DNA of 64,000 nucleotides, from assembly GCF_964026725.1 (NCBI RefSeq), contig NZ_OZ034691.1, positions 124,001 through 188,000 of the forward strand. The letters run 5' to 3'. Source of the stretch: Wolbachia endosymbiont (group B) of Germaria angustata (lineage in GTDB: Bacteria > Pseudomonadota > Alphaproteobacteria > Rickettsiales > Anaplasmataceae). The position numbers were made by a program, and so were the translations under genes. How positions within the stretch are numbered: the stretch's first letter is position 1; every line of letters starts with the position of its first letter. Positions 15,808-25,080 of this stretch are shown one piece after another. Under the pieces are notes generated by a model, which was not told the origin of the DNA, did not search any database, and was given only the letters and a program-made list of their open reading frames with translations.

Positions 15808-16674
15808 CTAAACAACTGGTATATATGGTTCGCCACGGAAATTCACAGTATTGTTAAACTTGTTTTTGCACGTTAAAAACGCTTTATCACAACCTGCAAG
15901 TATCGAATATTTATCTCCGGTAGAAATTTGATATGGAGGAGAAGCAAATAATGTGACTACTTTATTTTTGTATTCTTTAACTATAACTTCAAATGTTGCT
16001 GAACTAAAGAATTTTACCACTCCGTGCTTATAATATCCATCACTTTCGATTAAATTAGTGTCTTCAAATCTTCTTTCATCTATCACTTTAGTAATTGTGC
16101 TCATTCTACTAAACTTTTTAGCATCAGCTTTACATCTATTATCGCAAAATTGTGCTCTGCATACAGGAGAATATAGCTCTGTTATGCTTCTCTCAAGCTT
16201 TGTCCCAAGACCTCTAATTTCAGCGATAAACCTCCCGCTATTTAATGTTACTTTACCAAAAGTTCCTGCATGCAAATTCATAATTCCCTGACTCAAATCT
16301 TTATAATTCACAAGAAATATTTCAATATTTGCAAAGTCATACCTTCCTGATAAAACATCTTTTTCTTTAATATCAACACTATTTAATATTCCTTCAATTT
16401 CTAGATTATCAGTTCTCAAATCGCTATTTAATATTATACTGCTGGCTATAAAACCGCTTGAAGATTTATAGAGTATATTATTGAGATTTAAATCTTCATC
16501 ATAGTCAGTAAATCCCATTACTTCTCCACCTACAAGTGTTAATTTCCAGCAAGTAGCGATGGTAAGTAATTCTCCAGCTAAATGGTTTTTTAGTTTGGTT
16601 TGCATACTGCTTAATTGATTGAATTTGAAAACGTTCGATAGGTAAGGGATTATATCCATTATCTGAGTAGCCAT
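15808..16674 (-). CDS. GTA/phage hub-like protein (DUF2163, BR0599 family)
   Basis: The 288-residue protein resembles the alphaproteobacterial gene-transfer-agent tail protein with an N-terminal DUF2163 domain and a C-terminal BR0599-type region. Markers are LTLVGGEVMGFTDYD near residue 45, SPVCRAQFCDNRCKAD near residue 168 with conserved cysteines, and AGCDKAFLTCKNKFNN near the C-terminus. In GTAs it acts at the baseplate. It stands alone, with no other tail genes beside it. The frame is intact, so it is probably kept for some reason or only recently isolated. Confidence 0.8.
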   Translation of the reverse strand: MATQIMDIIPYLSNVFKFNQLSSMQTKLKNHLAGELLTIATCWKLTLVGGEVMGFTDYDEDLNLNNILYKSSSGFIASSIILNSDLRTDNLEIEGILNSVDIKEKDVLSGRYDFANIEIFLVNYKDLSQGIMNLHAGTFGKVTLNSGRFIAEIRGLGTKLERSITELYSPVCRAQFCDNRCKADAKKFSRMSTITKVIDERRFEDTNLIESDGYYKHGVVKFFSSATFEVIVKEYKNKVVTLFASPPYQISTGDKYSILAGCDKAFLTCKNKFNNTVNFRGEPYIPVV

Positions 16675-16947
16675 AGGGTGTCATGCCAGCGCCCAGACAT
16701 TGGCATCTAGTTAAATTTACGAGTATAAAAGTAATGTTAAAATACAACGTTTTTGATGATGATGGAAAAATGGATCCCAGTGTCAAGCACTGAGATGACA
16801 CCATTTACTATGCAAATTGCCACAATTTTCGTACAGCTGTGACTGGGATGACATTACTTATTGTGTGAATAAAATAAATACTCGTAGAGTTTGTTACGCA
16901 CTGGCTTATGTTTATTTGATCGACAAATAAACACTAACAGACAAGAC
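16675..16947. repeat. Intergenic palindromic repeats
   Basis: 273 bases without a gene. A dyad (16771-16800, TGGATCCCAGTGTC..CACTGAGATGACA) of the family scattered through the window is present. Nothing else is recognised. Confidence 0.6.
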
Positions 16948-16974
16948 ACACACCACATTCAAGTTGTGGTGTGT
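16948..16974 (-). terminator. Terminator hairpin of the porin gene
   Basis: ACACACCACA (16948-16957) and TGTGGTGTGT (16965-16974) form a perfect 10-bp stem with a 7-base loop, 12 bases past the porin stop on the minus strand. Confidence 0.65.
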
Positions 16975-16986
16975 ATTGTTAAATAA

Positions 16987-19050
16987 CTAGAAAGAAAACT
17001 TCACACCAGTGAGGAGAAGAACTCCTTTGTTAGAAGGTACATCAGTATTACTTTTATCTTTCAGTGCACCTTTTTCATCAGTCATAAAATAATGTAAGGC
17101 TGCATAAGGAACAAATTTGCTCTTATTGCAAGAAGATAGATCATACTGAACACCAAGTGCAACATCATGAAGCATATCTTTATTGCTCATTCTGCTACCA
17201 AAGTATGTCAAGCTTGTGTAGATATTATCATATTGATAACCAGCACCTGCAGTCCAATACATAGTGTTTTTATCATCCCCATCAAACTGAGCTTTCAGCC
17301 CTTGTACTCTTTTGTCATCATCAGTAGTACCTTTACCATCAATTTCTGTATAGGTATCACCGACTAATTTTTTAATACCCTTCGGTTGACCAGACTTGCC
17401 CAAGTATGCAAAAGAGGCAGCAAATTTTACACTTTGATCTTCATCAATCTTATAATCAGCGCTTGCACCTAAATTCATACCTGCTAGGTTATTGTATTCT
17501 ATGAACTCATTATAAAGGTGCTTATCTTTACTCGGTTGCTTTAAAAACCCATATTCACCAACTACGGAAGTTTTAACTTTTACATTATGTTTACTAAAGT
17601 CATATTCATATGATGCACCAGCGCTTACTATATGCTGATAATCTGGCCCAACATGTCTTAATATTTCCTCATTCTTTACCCCTGTTATCGTATTACTTGA
17701 ATCTTTGAGGAAATCTGGAACTATTTCTTTTACAACGGATAAACCACTATCGTAGTGAGGTGAGTAGCTAATACCAAATCTTGCACCCATATAATTTGGT
17801 GAGTAGTAAGCAGCTCTAAATGGCAATGTGGTCATAACCTCTTTGTTGTATTTTCCTGCCATACGGAAGGAGAGTTTTTCGCTCTCGCTCGAGAAGCTTT
17901 CAGTGTAAAGACGTGGTGTTACGTAAAATGGGAAGTTTGCAGCACTTCCTTCTAAGTTTACTTTTCTGAACCAGTCACTATCTGCAGCTCCATCAACAGT
18001 TGCAATTCTTGTTGCATCAAGTCTCATCAGAGACTCAGGACCAAACTGATAGCCAAGTTTCAGATCACCATATTTTGAATTCAAAAACACATGTGCACCT
18101 CTACCTCTTGCAGCATTCACGCCTTGTGAAGCTTCTTTACCTTCAGTAACTGGAACATGGAATTGTACATCGGCACCATAACGAAGACCAATATCCTCAT
18201 TTTTATTTTCAGCTCTTAAGTGCAATATTGCATTTGAAATCATGCTCATGTTTTCACTGTAATCACCAATATTCCCTATCCCTTTAGGAAATATTGGATT
18301 TGCTCCTTTTATACTATCTGGAGTATTGTTAAAATAATCTGTAGATTTACCTGGCATAACAGTATAATGGTTATAGCCACTTAGCCCATGGTTACCATAA
18401 CCTTGAGAATCAACAACGCCACCGAAAGTTATTCTTAAACCATCCCCTTGATTGGTATTGATAATATCAACCCCACCAACTGAAACAACAGGACTTGCCT
18501 TACCTTTTTCCTCTGTATTGCTGTTAACAACTTTTACATCCTTTTTTATATCTTTAGCTTCAATTTTAGCATTCTTAGTTTTAGAACCCTTAATTTTTGA
18601 CTTTTCTACATTAGAATTTTTAGTGCTTAGAGCTTTCGCCTTTGAATCCTCTATAAGCTTTGCTTTTTTCTCTTTTGCTAGCCTAATTTCATCTTTTTTC
18701 TTTTGTTTTGCTACTAATTTTAACTCTTCTTTTTTCTTCTTTTGTTCAGCTGCTAATTTTAACTCCTCTTTTTTCTTCTGCTCAGCTGCTAATCTTAGTT
18801 CTTCTTTTTTCTTAAGCTCCTCGGCTTTTTTTCTTGGATCAGCATTACATATCCTGTCCATTTTTTCTTTTAGTTTCTTATTTGACGTCTTCATCACTTC
18901 CATCTTTCCAGAAGTTTTGATTGACTCGTTACTCTCTTGCTTTTTTACTTCCTTCATACTCTCGTCAGAAAAGTTAGCAGCAAAGCCACTGAAAGAACAT
19001 AAAGTCAATAGAGAAGCTAGAGCAGTTCTAGTATAAATAGATTTTTTCAT
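16987..19050 (-). CDS. Porin-like outer-membrane protein with Lys/Glu-rich N-terminal linker
   Basis: The ATG at 19050 was chosen because GGGGG precedes it and MKKSIYTRTALASLLTLCSF followed by SGFAA is a classic Sec signal peptide. An in-frame start 23 codons upstream lacks this. Residues 60-165 are a charged helical region with repeated KKEELKLAAEQKK units, probably a coiled coil. From about residue 190 the protein reads as a porin beta-barrel (GGVVDSQGYGNHG, many aromatic-alternating strands) and ends TGVKFSF with a terminal Phe, the usual OMP signature. Length is 687 residues. The periplasmic linker may tie the barrel to the reduced envelope. Confidence 0.8.
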   Translation of the reverse strand: MKKSIYTRTALASLLTLCSFSGFAANFSDESMKEVKKQESNESIKTSGKMEVMKTSNKKLKEKMDRICNADPRKKAEELKKKEELRLAAEQKKKEELKLAAEQKKKKEELKLVAKQKKKDEIRLAKEKKAKLIEDSKAKALSTKNSNVEKSKIKGSKTKNAKIEAKDIKKDVKVVNSNTEEKGKASPVVSVGGVDIINTNQGDGLRITFGGVVDSQGYGNHGLSGYNHYTVMPGKSTDYFNNTPDSIKGANPIFPKGIGNIGDYSENMSMISNAILHLRAENKNEDIGLRYGADVQFHVPVTEGKEASQGVNAARGRGAHVFLNSKYGDLKLGYQFGPESLMRLDATRIATVDGAADSDWFRKVNLEGSAANFPFYVTPRLYTESFSSESEKLSFRMAGKYNKEVMTTLPFRAAYYSPNYMGARFGISYSPHYDSGLSVVKEIVPDFLKDSSNTITGVKNEEILRHVGPDYQHIVSAGASYEYDFSKHNVKVKTSVVGEYGFLKQPSKDKHLYNEFIEYNNLAGMNLGASADYKIDEDQSVKFAASFAYLGKSGQPKGIKKLVGDTYTEIDGKGTTDDDKRVQGLKAQFDGDDKNTMYWTAGAGYQYDNIYTSLTYFGSRMSNKDMLHDVALGVQYDLSSCNKSKFVPYAALHYFMTDEKGALKDKSNTDVPSNKGVLLLTGVKFSF

Positions 19051-19317
19051 GAAGTGCCCCCAAAAAATTTTAAAATCATAACATAAAACATAAATAGTAT
19101 AAAGGTGTTGAAAATCCAACTTAAAGCAACCTTATAGCGAAAATAAAAGTAAAATGCAATACTTAAAAGCAACTTTCTTAATACGCTCAACGTGTATATT
19201 AACCAAAATTTAGTACAGAGGTTTGCTTGTTAGTGTATTATAACTCTATACTTATTCTATGGAAGTAAAATTTACTCAAGTGAAAGTACATAAAGATTAA
19301 AAACATTAATATAACTA

Positions 19318-19346
19318 TTGACAATAATATTAGTTTATATTATAAT
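19318..19346 (+). promoter_or_regulatory. Consensus sigma-70 promoter for the lipase gene
   Basis: TTGACA (19318-19323), a 17-base spacer and TATAAT (19341-19346) match the full sigma-70 consensus. The -10 box is 40 bases from ATG 19387. Confidence 0.75.
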
Positions 19347-19386
19347 TTAGTGAATTATTGTTTTATTTTTAATAATCAAGGTATTT

Positions 19387-20700
19387 ATGGATTTTAGTTT
19401 TTTACGAAATTGGTTTAGCACTACAGGTGCTGCTACAGGCTCAGAGCCAGGTAATACTGAACAGCCAGACTCTATTTCAGTAGATGATGGCAAATACGAG
19501 ATGAAAGAATATGACGATGAATTTGAGATCATTGAAGATTATGAATTTATAAATCGTGCTGATCCAAATGAGCCATGTTCTTTACCTTCTGACTATAAAA
19601 TAGATGAAAGTATTGTAAAAATTGCAGGATTTGATAGAGAGAAATTATTAGAAATGGGTAATTTCTGCAAGATAAGCTATGGCGATGATGATGGTAAATT
19701 AAGTAAAAAAAGATGTAACAACCTAGCTCAAAGAGCGTACAAAACTGAATTTGAAATTGTAGAAGATTTTGAAATTGTTCCATCTACTGAAAAAATGTAT
19801 AAAACTAGAGCTGAACTCATCAGCGAAGGTTATGAAATTATTCCATTTGGTAATAGCTTTGAAAAAGATGCTGGTCACGTTTTTATAAAAGGTAAAGAAA
19901 TAACAATAGCTTACCATGGTACTCGTCTGAGCCAGAGTTTTAATGATGGAATTACTGATATAAATGTACTTTTTGCTACTTCGGAATTTTTACCTGAAGG
20001 TGGAAGAATTCATTGTGGCTTCTATAATTCATTTATGGATTCATGGCCTAATCTGTATGGCATTTTGAAATCTCATGCTGAAAAACAGGGATCAGAAATC
20101 AAGGATTTTAAAATTAATCTCACAGGTCACAGTATGGGAGGAGCTATTGCTAAGATAGCTGCTTTATGCCTCAATAAAACAGAAGGAGCTGAAGATGTTC
20201 ATGTTGCAACTTTTGGTGATCCACGAGTTTTTGATCTTACTGCTAGTGAATTTTATAATGATGTTCTTCAAGAAAAAACCATTAGAGTAACTCAACATAG
20301 ACAAGACCCAGTACCAGCGGTATCACCTGGTATTTGTGGTTATGCTCATGTAGGTGCACAATTGAGAATATCAGTACCTGAAGGATATTTTGTTCATCAA
20401 ATAGATGGTTATCATGAAGCCATTAAAATAATGGATGAAAAGGATTTCCGATCGAACAATAACGTTTCTCTCTTTTATTACCCTTCGAGAATATTAAGTC
20501 GAATTAACTGTGCAGTTTTAGGTAATGCTCAATATTATGCTGCTAATTTAGGTAATTATATTCTTGGTGGACAAAATTTTTTCGAGAAAGTAAAAAAGGA
20601 ATACCAAGATAAAAACTTAGAAAATTTTTCTAAGCTTGAACAAACAGAAGTTAAGCAGATGGCATATCAGAATGCCTTTTCTACTACAAGGAGTTTATAA
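19387..20700 (+). CDS. Class 3 lipase-family protein, 437 aa
   Basis: Residues 1-60 are acidic and low in complexity (EYDDEFEIIEDYEFI), with an echo FEIVEDFEIVP near residue 122. The alpha/beta-hydrolase core follows: YHGTR (residue 178 region), the nucleophile elbow GHSMGGAIAK with Ser249, an aspartate in FGDPRVFD, and a histidine in HQIDGYHEA. This is the lipase class 3 catalytic triad order. No Sec signal is present, so export, if any, would need another route such as type IV secretion. It sits under a perfect consensus promoter and ends at a strong hairpin. Confidence 0.82.
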   Translation: MDFSFLRNWFSTTGAATGSEPGNTEQPDSISVDDGKYEMKEYDDEFEIIEDYEFINRADPNEPCSLPSDYKIDESIVKIAGFDREKLLEMGNFCKISYGDDDGKLSKKRCNNLAQRAYKTEFEIVEDFEIVPSTEKMYKTRAELISEGYEIIPFGNSFEKDAGHVFIKGKEITIAYHGTRLSQSFNDGITDINVLFATSEFLPEGGRIHCGFYNSFMDSWPNLYGILKSHAEKQGSEIKDFKINLTGHSMGGAIAKIAALCLNKTEGAEDVHVATFGDPRVFDLTASEFYNDVLQEKTIRVTQHRQDPVPAVSPGICGYAHVGAQLRISVPEGYFVHQIDGYHEAIKIMDEKDFRSNNNVSLFYYPSRILSRINCAVLGNAQYYAANLGNYILGGQNFFEKVKKEYQDKNLENFSKLEQTEVKQMAYQNAFSTTRSL

Positions 20701-20705
20701 ATATT

Positions 20706-20737
20706 ATTATGGGGCAATTATTAGATTGCTCCATAAT
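20706..20737. terminator. Bidirectional terminator hairpin
   Basis: ATTATGGGGCAAT (20706-20718) and ATTGCTCCATAAT (20725-20737) pair with one G-T, between the convergent lipase and exonuclease genes. Confidence 0.65.
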
Positions 20738-20743
20738 ATCTAT

Positions 20744-21571
20744 TCATTTAAATTCAATATAAAAATTTCCATCGCAAGTTATCTCCCACTCTTCTTTAAA
20801 CTTTTTTAGATGTTCTTTTTTTTCGCATTCCAAAAGCAGTTCTTCTATGCTCTTATTATAGCTTTCTGTAGTAATTCTTCCTTGATGATGCATGAACTTC
20901 AAGTAAATCAAATAGGTGTTAATCACATCTGTTTCGCAATAATCGCGAATCTCTTGTATTTTGCCACTATCGTATAAGCCCATAACTTGTGATCCATCAA
21001 CTCCAATCTTACCGGGAAGATTAAATGCTGCGCAAACTTCGTTCATCTTCATTCTTGCAGAAGCTCCAAAATCAGAGAGAGATTCAAGCAAATCACAATG
21101 CCAATCACTACTGTACCTCTGATTGTAACTATTCCACTTATCGCCAGCTTTGTGAAAATATTCTGCTTGAGTGCCATGAACCATAGCACGGTACTTCAGT
21201 ACCGGTATATCAAAAGTGCGTCCATTAAACGAAACTAGTCTTGGCTTTTTCTCTGATATGTAGTTAAAAAATCCCTTTACTAGCTCTTTTTCATTGGAGT
21301 TTAATGTGCCTCCAGATCTTATTTCTTGTAGTGTGAACATTTCATAACCGCTCTGGCGTGTTATATTACAAAGTAAAAAACTAATAACTACAACAAGGTG
21401 GAGGGGCTGACGCAGAAAAGAGTTTTGCCCGTTTGTTATTTCAAGATGATATTTTGTTAATGCGTTCCTCTTTTCTTCTACACTGCTATCATCACTAATA
21501 TTGAGTAAATTCTTACAGGAATTTACATCTGGTATAGTTTCAATATCAAATACCAACAAAGAATTAAGCAT
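20744..21571 (-). CDS. Predicted 3'-5' exonuclease of the PolB-like type
   Basis: The 275-residue DEDD-superfamily exonuclease resembles the stand-alone DNA_pol_B_exo2 family. Motif I is VFDIETIPDV at residues 7-16, motif II includes LVSFNGRTFDIPVLKYRA (near residues 112-128), and motif III is YCETDVINTYLIY (near residue 212). The role is probably DNA or RNA end trimming; the substrate is unknown. Its start overlaps the era stop by 8 bases, indicating translational coupling. Confidence 0.82.
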   Translation of the reverse strand: MLNSLLVFDIETIPDVNSCKNLLNISDDSSVEEKRNALTKYHLEITNGQNSFLRQPLHLVVVISFLLCNITRQSGYEMFTLQEIRSGGTLNSNEKELVKGFFNYISEKKPRLVSFNGRTFDIPVLKYRAMVHGTQAEYFHKAGDKWNSYNQRYSSDWHCDLLESLSDFGASARMKMNEVCAAFNLPGKIGVDGSQVMGLYDSGKIQEIRDYCETDVINTYLIYLKFMHHQGRITTESYNKSIEELLLECEKKEHLKKFKEEWEITCDGNFYIEFK

Positions 21572-22448
21572 TACTTATATATTCCTCAGGGCGATCAGTC
21601 CAAGGTCGCACTTTTACGAACAAAAAGAGATGAACTTTACACTCAAATAACTTTTCCAATTCTGTACGCGCCTCGATATTAATTTTTTTTATGCTACTGC
21701 CGTCTTTTCCTAGCACTATTTTCTTATGATTATCTTTCAATACAAATATGATCTGTTTTATGACTAAACTCTTATCTTTTTTTTCCTCAAATTGTTCAGT
21801 TATAACAGCTGTAGAGTATGGCAATTCTTCACGTAGGTTCAAGAATAACTTCTCTCTTGTAATTTCTGCTGATAAAAAATCAGCTGAGGAATCGGTTACT
21901 TGATCTTTTTCATAGAACCAAGGGCTTATCGGTGCAATTTCAGATAAGTAATTCATCAAATTAGAAAGTCCATCATTCTTCAGTGCCGATATCGTAAAAA
22001 TTTTTTCAAACTTATAAAGCAAATTTAGGTGCTCATGTGCCATCTTGAGCTCTGATTTCTTTACTAAATCAGTTTTATTGATAACCAAAATGCATCTGCC
22101 CTTTGTGCGCTCCAGTCGTGCAAATATCGTTTTTATTCTTTCTATATTTTTTAGGTAATTGTTTACATCAACAAGCAACAAAGTAATGTCACTATCCTTA
22201 ACTGCTCCCCATGCAGATTTGACTAAAGCTTTTTCAAGATTTGTTTCTGCTGAAAACACTCCTGGAGAGTCAGTAAAAACAATTTGCGCATTGTTGCATA
22301 TAGCAACACCTCTTACCTGCGTCCTTGTTGTCTGCACTTTAGGGGTGACAATTGCAATTTTCTTGCCTACGATGCTGTTAATTAGCGTTGACTTTCCAGC
22401 ATTTGGCAAACCAGCTATCGTTACAAATAAGCATTTTTCTTCTTTCAC
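21564..22448 (-). CDS. era: GTPase Era
   Basis: The 294-residue ribosome-assembly GTPase binds 16S rRNA. The P-loop GLPNAGKST lies at residues 13-21, followed by switch II DSPGV (near 62), NKTD (near 125) and SALKN (near 150). A C-terminal KH domain contains VLGKDGSSIKKI. Length is typical. It is the first gene of a pair with the exonuclease. Confidence 0.96.
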   Translation of the reverse strand: MKEEKCLFVTIAGLPNAGKSTLINSIVGKKIAIVTPKVQTTRTQVRGVAICNNAQIVFTDSPGVFSAETNLEKALVKSAWGAVKDSDITLLLVDVNNYLKNIERIKTIFARLERTKGRCILVINKTDLVKKSELKMAHEHLNLLYKFEKIFTISALKNDGLSNLMNYLSEIAPISPWFYEKDQVTDSSADFLSAEITREKLFLNLREELPYSTAVITEQFEEKKDKSLVIKQIIFVLKDNHKKIVLGKDGSSIKKINIEARTELEKLFECKVHLFLFVKVRPWTDRPEEYISNA

Positions 22449-22499
22449 AAAGGAAGTTATAAAGAAAACTAAACGTTAACGTCAAACAACTTTTTTTAA

Positions 22500-22967
22500 T
22501 TATCCTTTAACTAGCCCGTTTTCTTCCTCTTTTGAAGAAAAACATTTTCCAACTATAGGTGATATAATATACTCATTCACTTTTTCAGCTATTGGTTGTA
22601 TAATATAATTTGTTGCAAATATCGCTGCTTGTAATGCAATGGGCGCTATTACTGCACCTGCTAAAGCTACCGATCCCATTCCAAGCGTTGCACCAGGAAA
22701 AATAGCCATTGTAGCTGCAGCAAGACCAACTCCAATTGCAGCGCTTGCAACAAAGAGACAAGCATGAGCATAAGAGAATTCGAATTGTGAGAGTTTATCA
22801 TCTGTACAAATGGCAAAGTCTAAGAGTGCAGGAACCGCAGCAATAATTCCACCCATCACCAATGGTGACAAAGCTGTAAAACTGAGTCCCAAACCTGTAA
22901 GTGCTCCTATTGATGCTACTACGCCTAAAACTGTTAAACGGAGGAATATAACATCATCTTTTTTCAT
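22500..22967 (-). CDS. Hypothetical membrane protein, 155 aa
   Basis: No family is recognised. Hydrophobic glycine/alanine-rich helices lie at about residues 8-30, 34-50, 66-88 and 92-118, and the C-terminus is charged (SSKEEENGLVKG). It resembles in style the other small multi-helix Wolbachia membrane proteins in this window (11193, 55566). It starts at ATG 22967 and a good AGGAGAT sits 8 bases upstream on the minus strand. Confidence 0.6.
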   Translation of the reverse strand: MKKDDVIFLRLTVLGVVASIGALTGLGLSFTALSPLVMGGIIAAVPALLDFAICTDDKLSQFEFSYAHACLFVASAAIGVGLAAATMAIFPGATLGMGSVALAGAVIAPIALQAAIFATNYIIQPIAEKVNEYIISPIVGKCFSSKEEENGLVKG

Positions 22968-23072
22968 ATAATCTCCTTAAATATAAATTTCTAAAAAACT
23001 TTTCTAGTATAGCTAAATTTCTTAGATAGATCAATTAATTTTTTTATGATTAAATGTGATTAAAACTCAAAG

Positions 23073-23145
23073 AGCGGGAGAAGGGGTTCGAACCCTCGAC
23101 CTCAACCTTGGCAAGGTTGCGCTCTACCAACTGAGCCACTCCCGC
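23073..23145 (-). tRNA. tRNA-Gly (GCC)
   Basis: Minus-strand cloverleaf with acceptor GCGGGAG/CTCCCGC, anticodon loop containing GCC between AACCTT and AAGGTT, and T-loop TTCGAAC. CCA is not encoded. Confidence 0.95.
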
Positions 23146-23296
23146 AATGAAAATTTACTTATTCTTATTATAGATGCATATCATAATTTGTAAACCCTAC
23201 ATACATGAAAATCATGAGAGCCAATTTTCTATGATCTTTTCGTATACTTAAAACTCATTTTTGATTATTGTATGTGTCATAAAACATATTAAATTT

Positions 23297-23917
23297 ATGA
23301 GAATATTTATATATAAAGACGACCTGCCAGCCAGTGCAATACCGAATGATATAAAATCTATAGCTGTTGATACAGAGGCAATGGGGCTACTTCATGGTAG
23401 AGACAGATTATGCCTTGTGCAGCTCTCTTTTGATGATGGCAACGCTCATTTGATTCAATTTAAAAACGATTATACAGCTCCAAATTTGAGAAAAATATTA
23501 GAGGATAAAAATATAACCAAAATATTTCACTTTGCACGGTTTGATGTAAGTATAATACATTATTATTTAAAAATCTGGGCACTGCCTTGCTATTGCACGA
23601 AAATAGCCTCACGTTTAGTTCGCACTTATACAGATAGTCATAGCTTAAAAGAGTTGTGCTTAGAACTACTTGATATAAAATTAAATAAGCAACAACAATC
23701 TTCTGATTGGGGAAATGAAAATTTAACAGACAAGCAAAAAAGTTATGCTGCATCTGATGTTTTATATCTCCAGAGAATAAAGGAAAAGCTAGACTCAATG
23801 CTGGAACGTGAAAACAGAAAAGAGTTGGCCCAAAAGTGCTTTGAATTTCTTTCTACTCGTATTGAGCTAGACTTAATGGGTTGGGGAAACGTGGATATCT
23901 TTAACCATCAGATGTAA
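23297..23917 (+). CDS. rnd: Ribonuclease D-type 3'-5' exonuclease
   Basis: The 206-residue protein corresponds to the DEDDy exonuclease domain alone. VDTEAMGLL carries the first acidic pair (near residue 24), FHFARFDVSII gives motif II, and YAASDVLYL gives motif III with its tyrosine. It is short compared with full RNase D because the HRDC domains are absent, as in many alphaproteobacterial forms. I chose ATG 23297 over a TTG 12 codons upstream because RIFIYKDDLP begins the domain. Its role is tRNA 3' processing. Confidence 0.9.
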   Translation: MRIFIYKDDLPASAIPNDIKSIAVDTEAMGLLHGRDRLCLVQLSFDDGNAHLIQFKNDYTAPNLRKILEDKNITKIFHFARFDVSIIHYYLKIWALPCYCTKIASRLVRTYTDSHSLKELCLELLDIKLNKQQQSSDWGNENLTDKQKSYAASDVLYLQRIKEKLDSMLERENRKELAQKCFEFLSTRIELDLMGWGNVDIFNHQM

Positions 23918-23996
23918 TCACTTCACTTGAATCCAGAAAAATTTAGTTGATCAGCTGCTAATTGATACGCTATATTTATAAAAATTTAGGTATTTT

Positions 23997-24323
23997 ATGA
24001 GTGATGATATTAAAGTGGTAAATGATCAAAATTTCAAATCTGAGGTTGCTGACTATAAAGGGTTTGTGCTGGTAGATTTTTGGGCAGAATGGTGCGGGCC
24101 ATGCAAAAGTCTGATGCCACGTGTCGAGCAATTAGCCAAGGATAGAAAAGACAAGATCAAAATCTGTAAGTTTGACATAGATGGAGAAACAGAAATACCA
24201 AGTAAGTATGGGATTCAATCTATACCTACTTTGATTATATTTCAAGATGGTAAGGAAATTGCACGTAAAATTGGTGCACCAAATGATTTGCAAAGTTGGG
24301 TTGATAGTGAAATAAGCGAGTAG
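23997..24323 (+). CDS. trxA: Thioredoxin
   Basis: The 108-residue cytosolic disulfide reductase has the WCGPCK active site near residue 31. The cis-proline segment is SIPTLIIFQDGKE near 74. Length is typical. It is followed by a tRNA gene 39 bases downstream. Confidence 0.96.
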   Translation: MSDDIKVVNDQNFKSEVADYKGFVLVDFWAEWCGPCKSLMPRVEQLAKDRKDKIKICKFDIDGETEIPSKYGIQSIPTLIIFQDGKEIARKIGAPNDLQSWVDSEISE

Positions 24324-24362
24324 ACAAATTTCCTTTTGTGTGTATTATAAGTGTTGATAAAA

Positions 24363-24439
24363 GGGATTGTAGCTCAGTCGGTTAGAGCAGTTCGCTCATA
24401 ACGAATTGGTCGTAGGTTCGAGTCCTACCAATCCCACCA
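24363..24439 (+). tRNA. tRNA with CAT anticodon (Met or Ile2)
   Basis: The cloverleaf has acceptor GGGATTG/CAATCCC, anticodon loop CTCATAA and an encoded CCA. It is not initiator-type, because the first pair is G-C. The anticodon CAT is either elongator Met or lysidine-modified Ile; sequence alone does not decide. A second CAT tRNA is at 36049. Confidence 0.92.
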
Positions 24440-24450
24440 CTATTAATAAA

Positions 24451-24760
24451 ATGTATCTGTTCAGCAAAGTAGCAAGATAAGGTAGACAGGTAAGAAAACT
24501 AAATGGGTGTCATTCCAGCGCGTGACGCTGGAATCTAGAAGAAAAAAAATGGATCCCAGTGTCTGGGCACTGGGATAACAACAAGAGAGAGGCTACTCAC
24601 ATGATACCCTTGTTGATGCACAACTTTTGGTGCATCACGCACTGGCAGGACGGTGTCATTCCAGCGTGTGATCAGATTTTCTTATTGGATCTCAGCTGGG
24701 ATAACGCCTGGTTATGAAAGAAATCTATTGTCAAAAAATTACTTCCGCGTATTTTGAATC
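24451..24760. repeat. Palindromic repeat cluster
   Basis: The block starts with the MITE end TATCTGTTCAGCAAAGTAGC. It contains dyads of the GTCATTCCAGCG / CGCTGGAATC and GGATCCCAGTG / CACTGGGAT types. No gene is seen in the 24440-24845 interval. Confidence 0.7.
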
Positions 24761-24847
24761 TGATTATAATGACAATTAGAGATATTTTTAAGAGCTCAAA
24801 AATTTATCTTTGTCTGCAGATTTTCAATTAACTTTTCAATAAAAAAC

Positions 24848-24963
24848 GTAGCGTATCTTTTTCAGTGTATGTAGGTGCACACACATACTTAATTTCTGTC
24901 GTATGTGCGCTACCAAATCTTTTTATACAGGAGGATTTTATGTCCAGAATTCCAGATACTTGA
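24848..24963 (+). promoter_or_regulatory. Attenuator-like leader with seven-codon ORF
   Basis: GTATGT (24867-24872) can pair with ACATAC (24883-24888). Alternatively CACATAC (24882-24888) can pair with GTATGTG (24901-24907). Both are enclosed by GTAGCG (24848) and CGCTAC (24908). A perfect AGGAGG (24929-24934) and ATG 24940 follow, but the frame stops after seven codons (MSRIPDT). It could be a leader peptide with competing hairpins or the decayed start of a lost gene. Confidence 0.35.
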
Positions 24964-25080
24964 CCTTTACTTTAGCTAATAAAAATCAATGGGCGCCTAT
25001 GGTTTTTATAAAGAAAGTGTAGGAAATAACCAAAAACTATTTCCAGGCATAAATTTGCTATGCATACCTAAAAAGTAATG

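Noticed and set aside
15607..15876. 89-codon open frame on the + strand
   Set aside because: It crosses the tRNA-Ser gene and the GTA-like gene; only the first 25-30 codons look like part of a frameshifted remnant.
18452..19036. 194-codon open frame on the + strand
   Set aside because: It is antisense to the Lys/Glu repeat region of the porin; its Ser/Phe-rich composition is simply the complement of the lysine codons.
24451..24760. Possible CRISPR array because of repeated dyads
   Set aside because: The repeats are palindromic, unevenly spaced and lie in both orientations; no uniform repeat-spacer pattern or cas gene was seen anywhere in the window.
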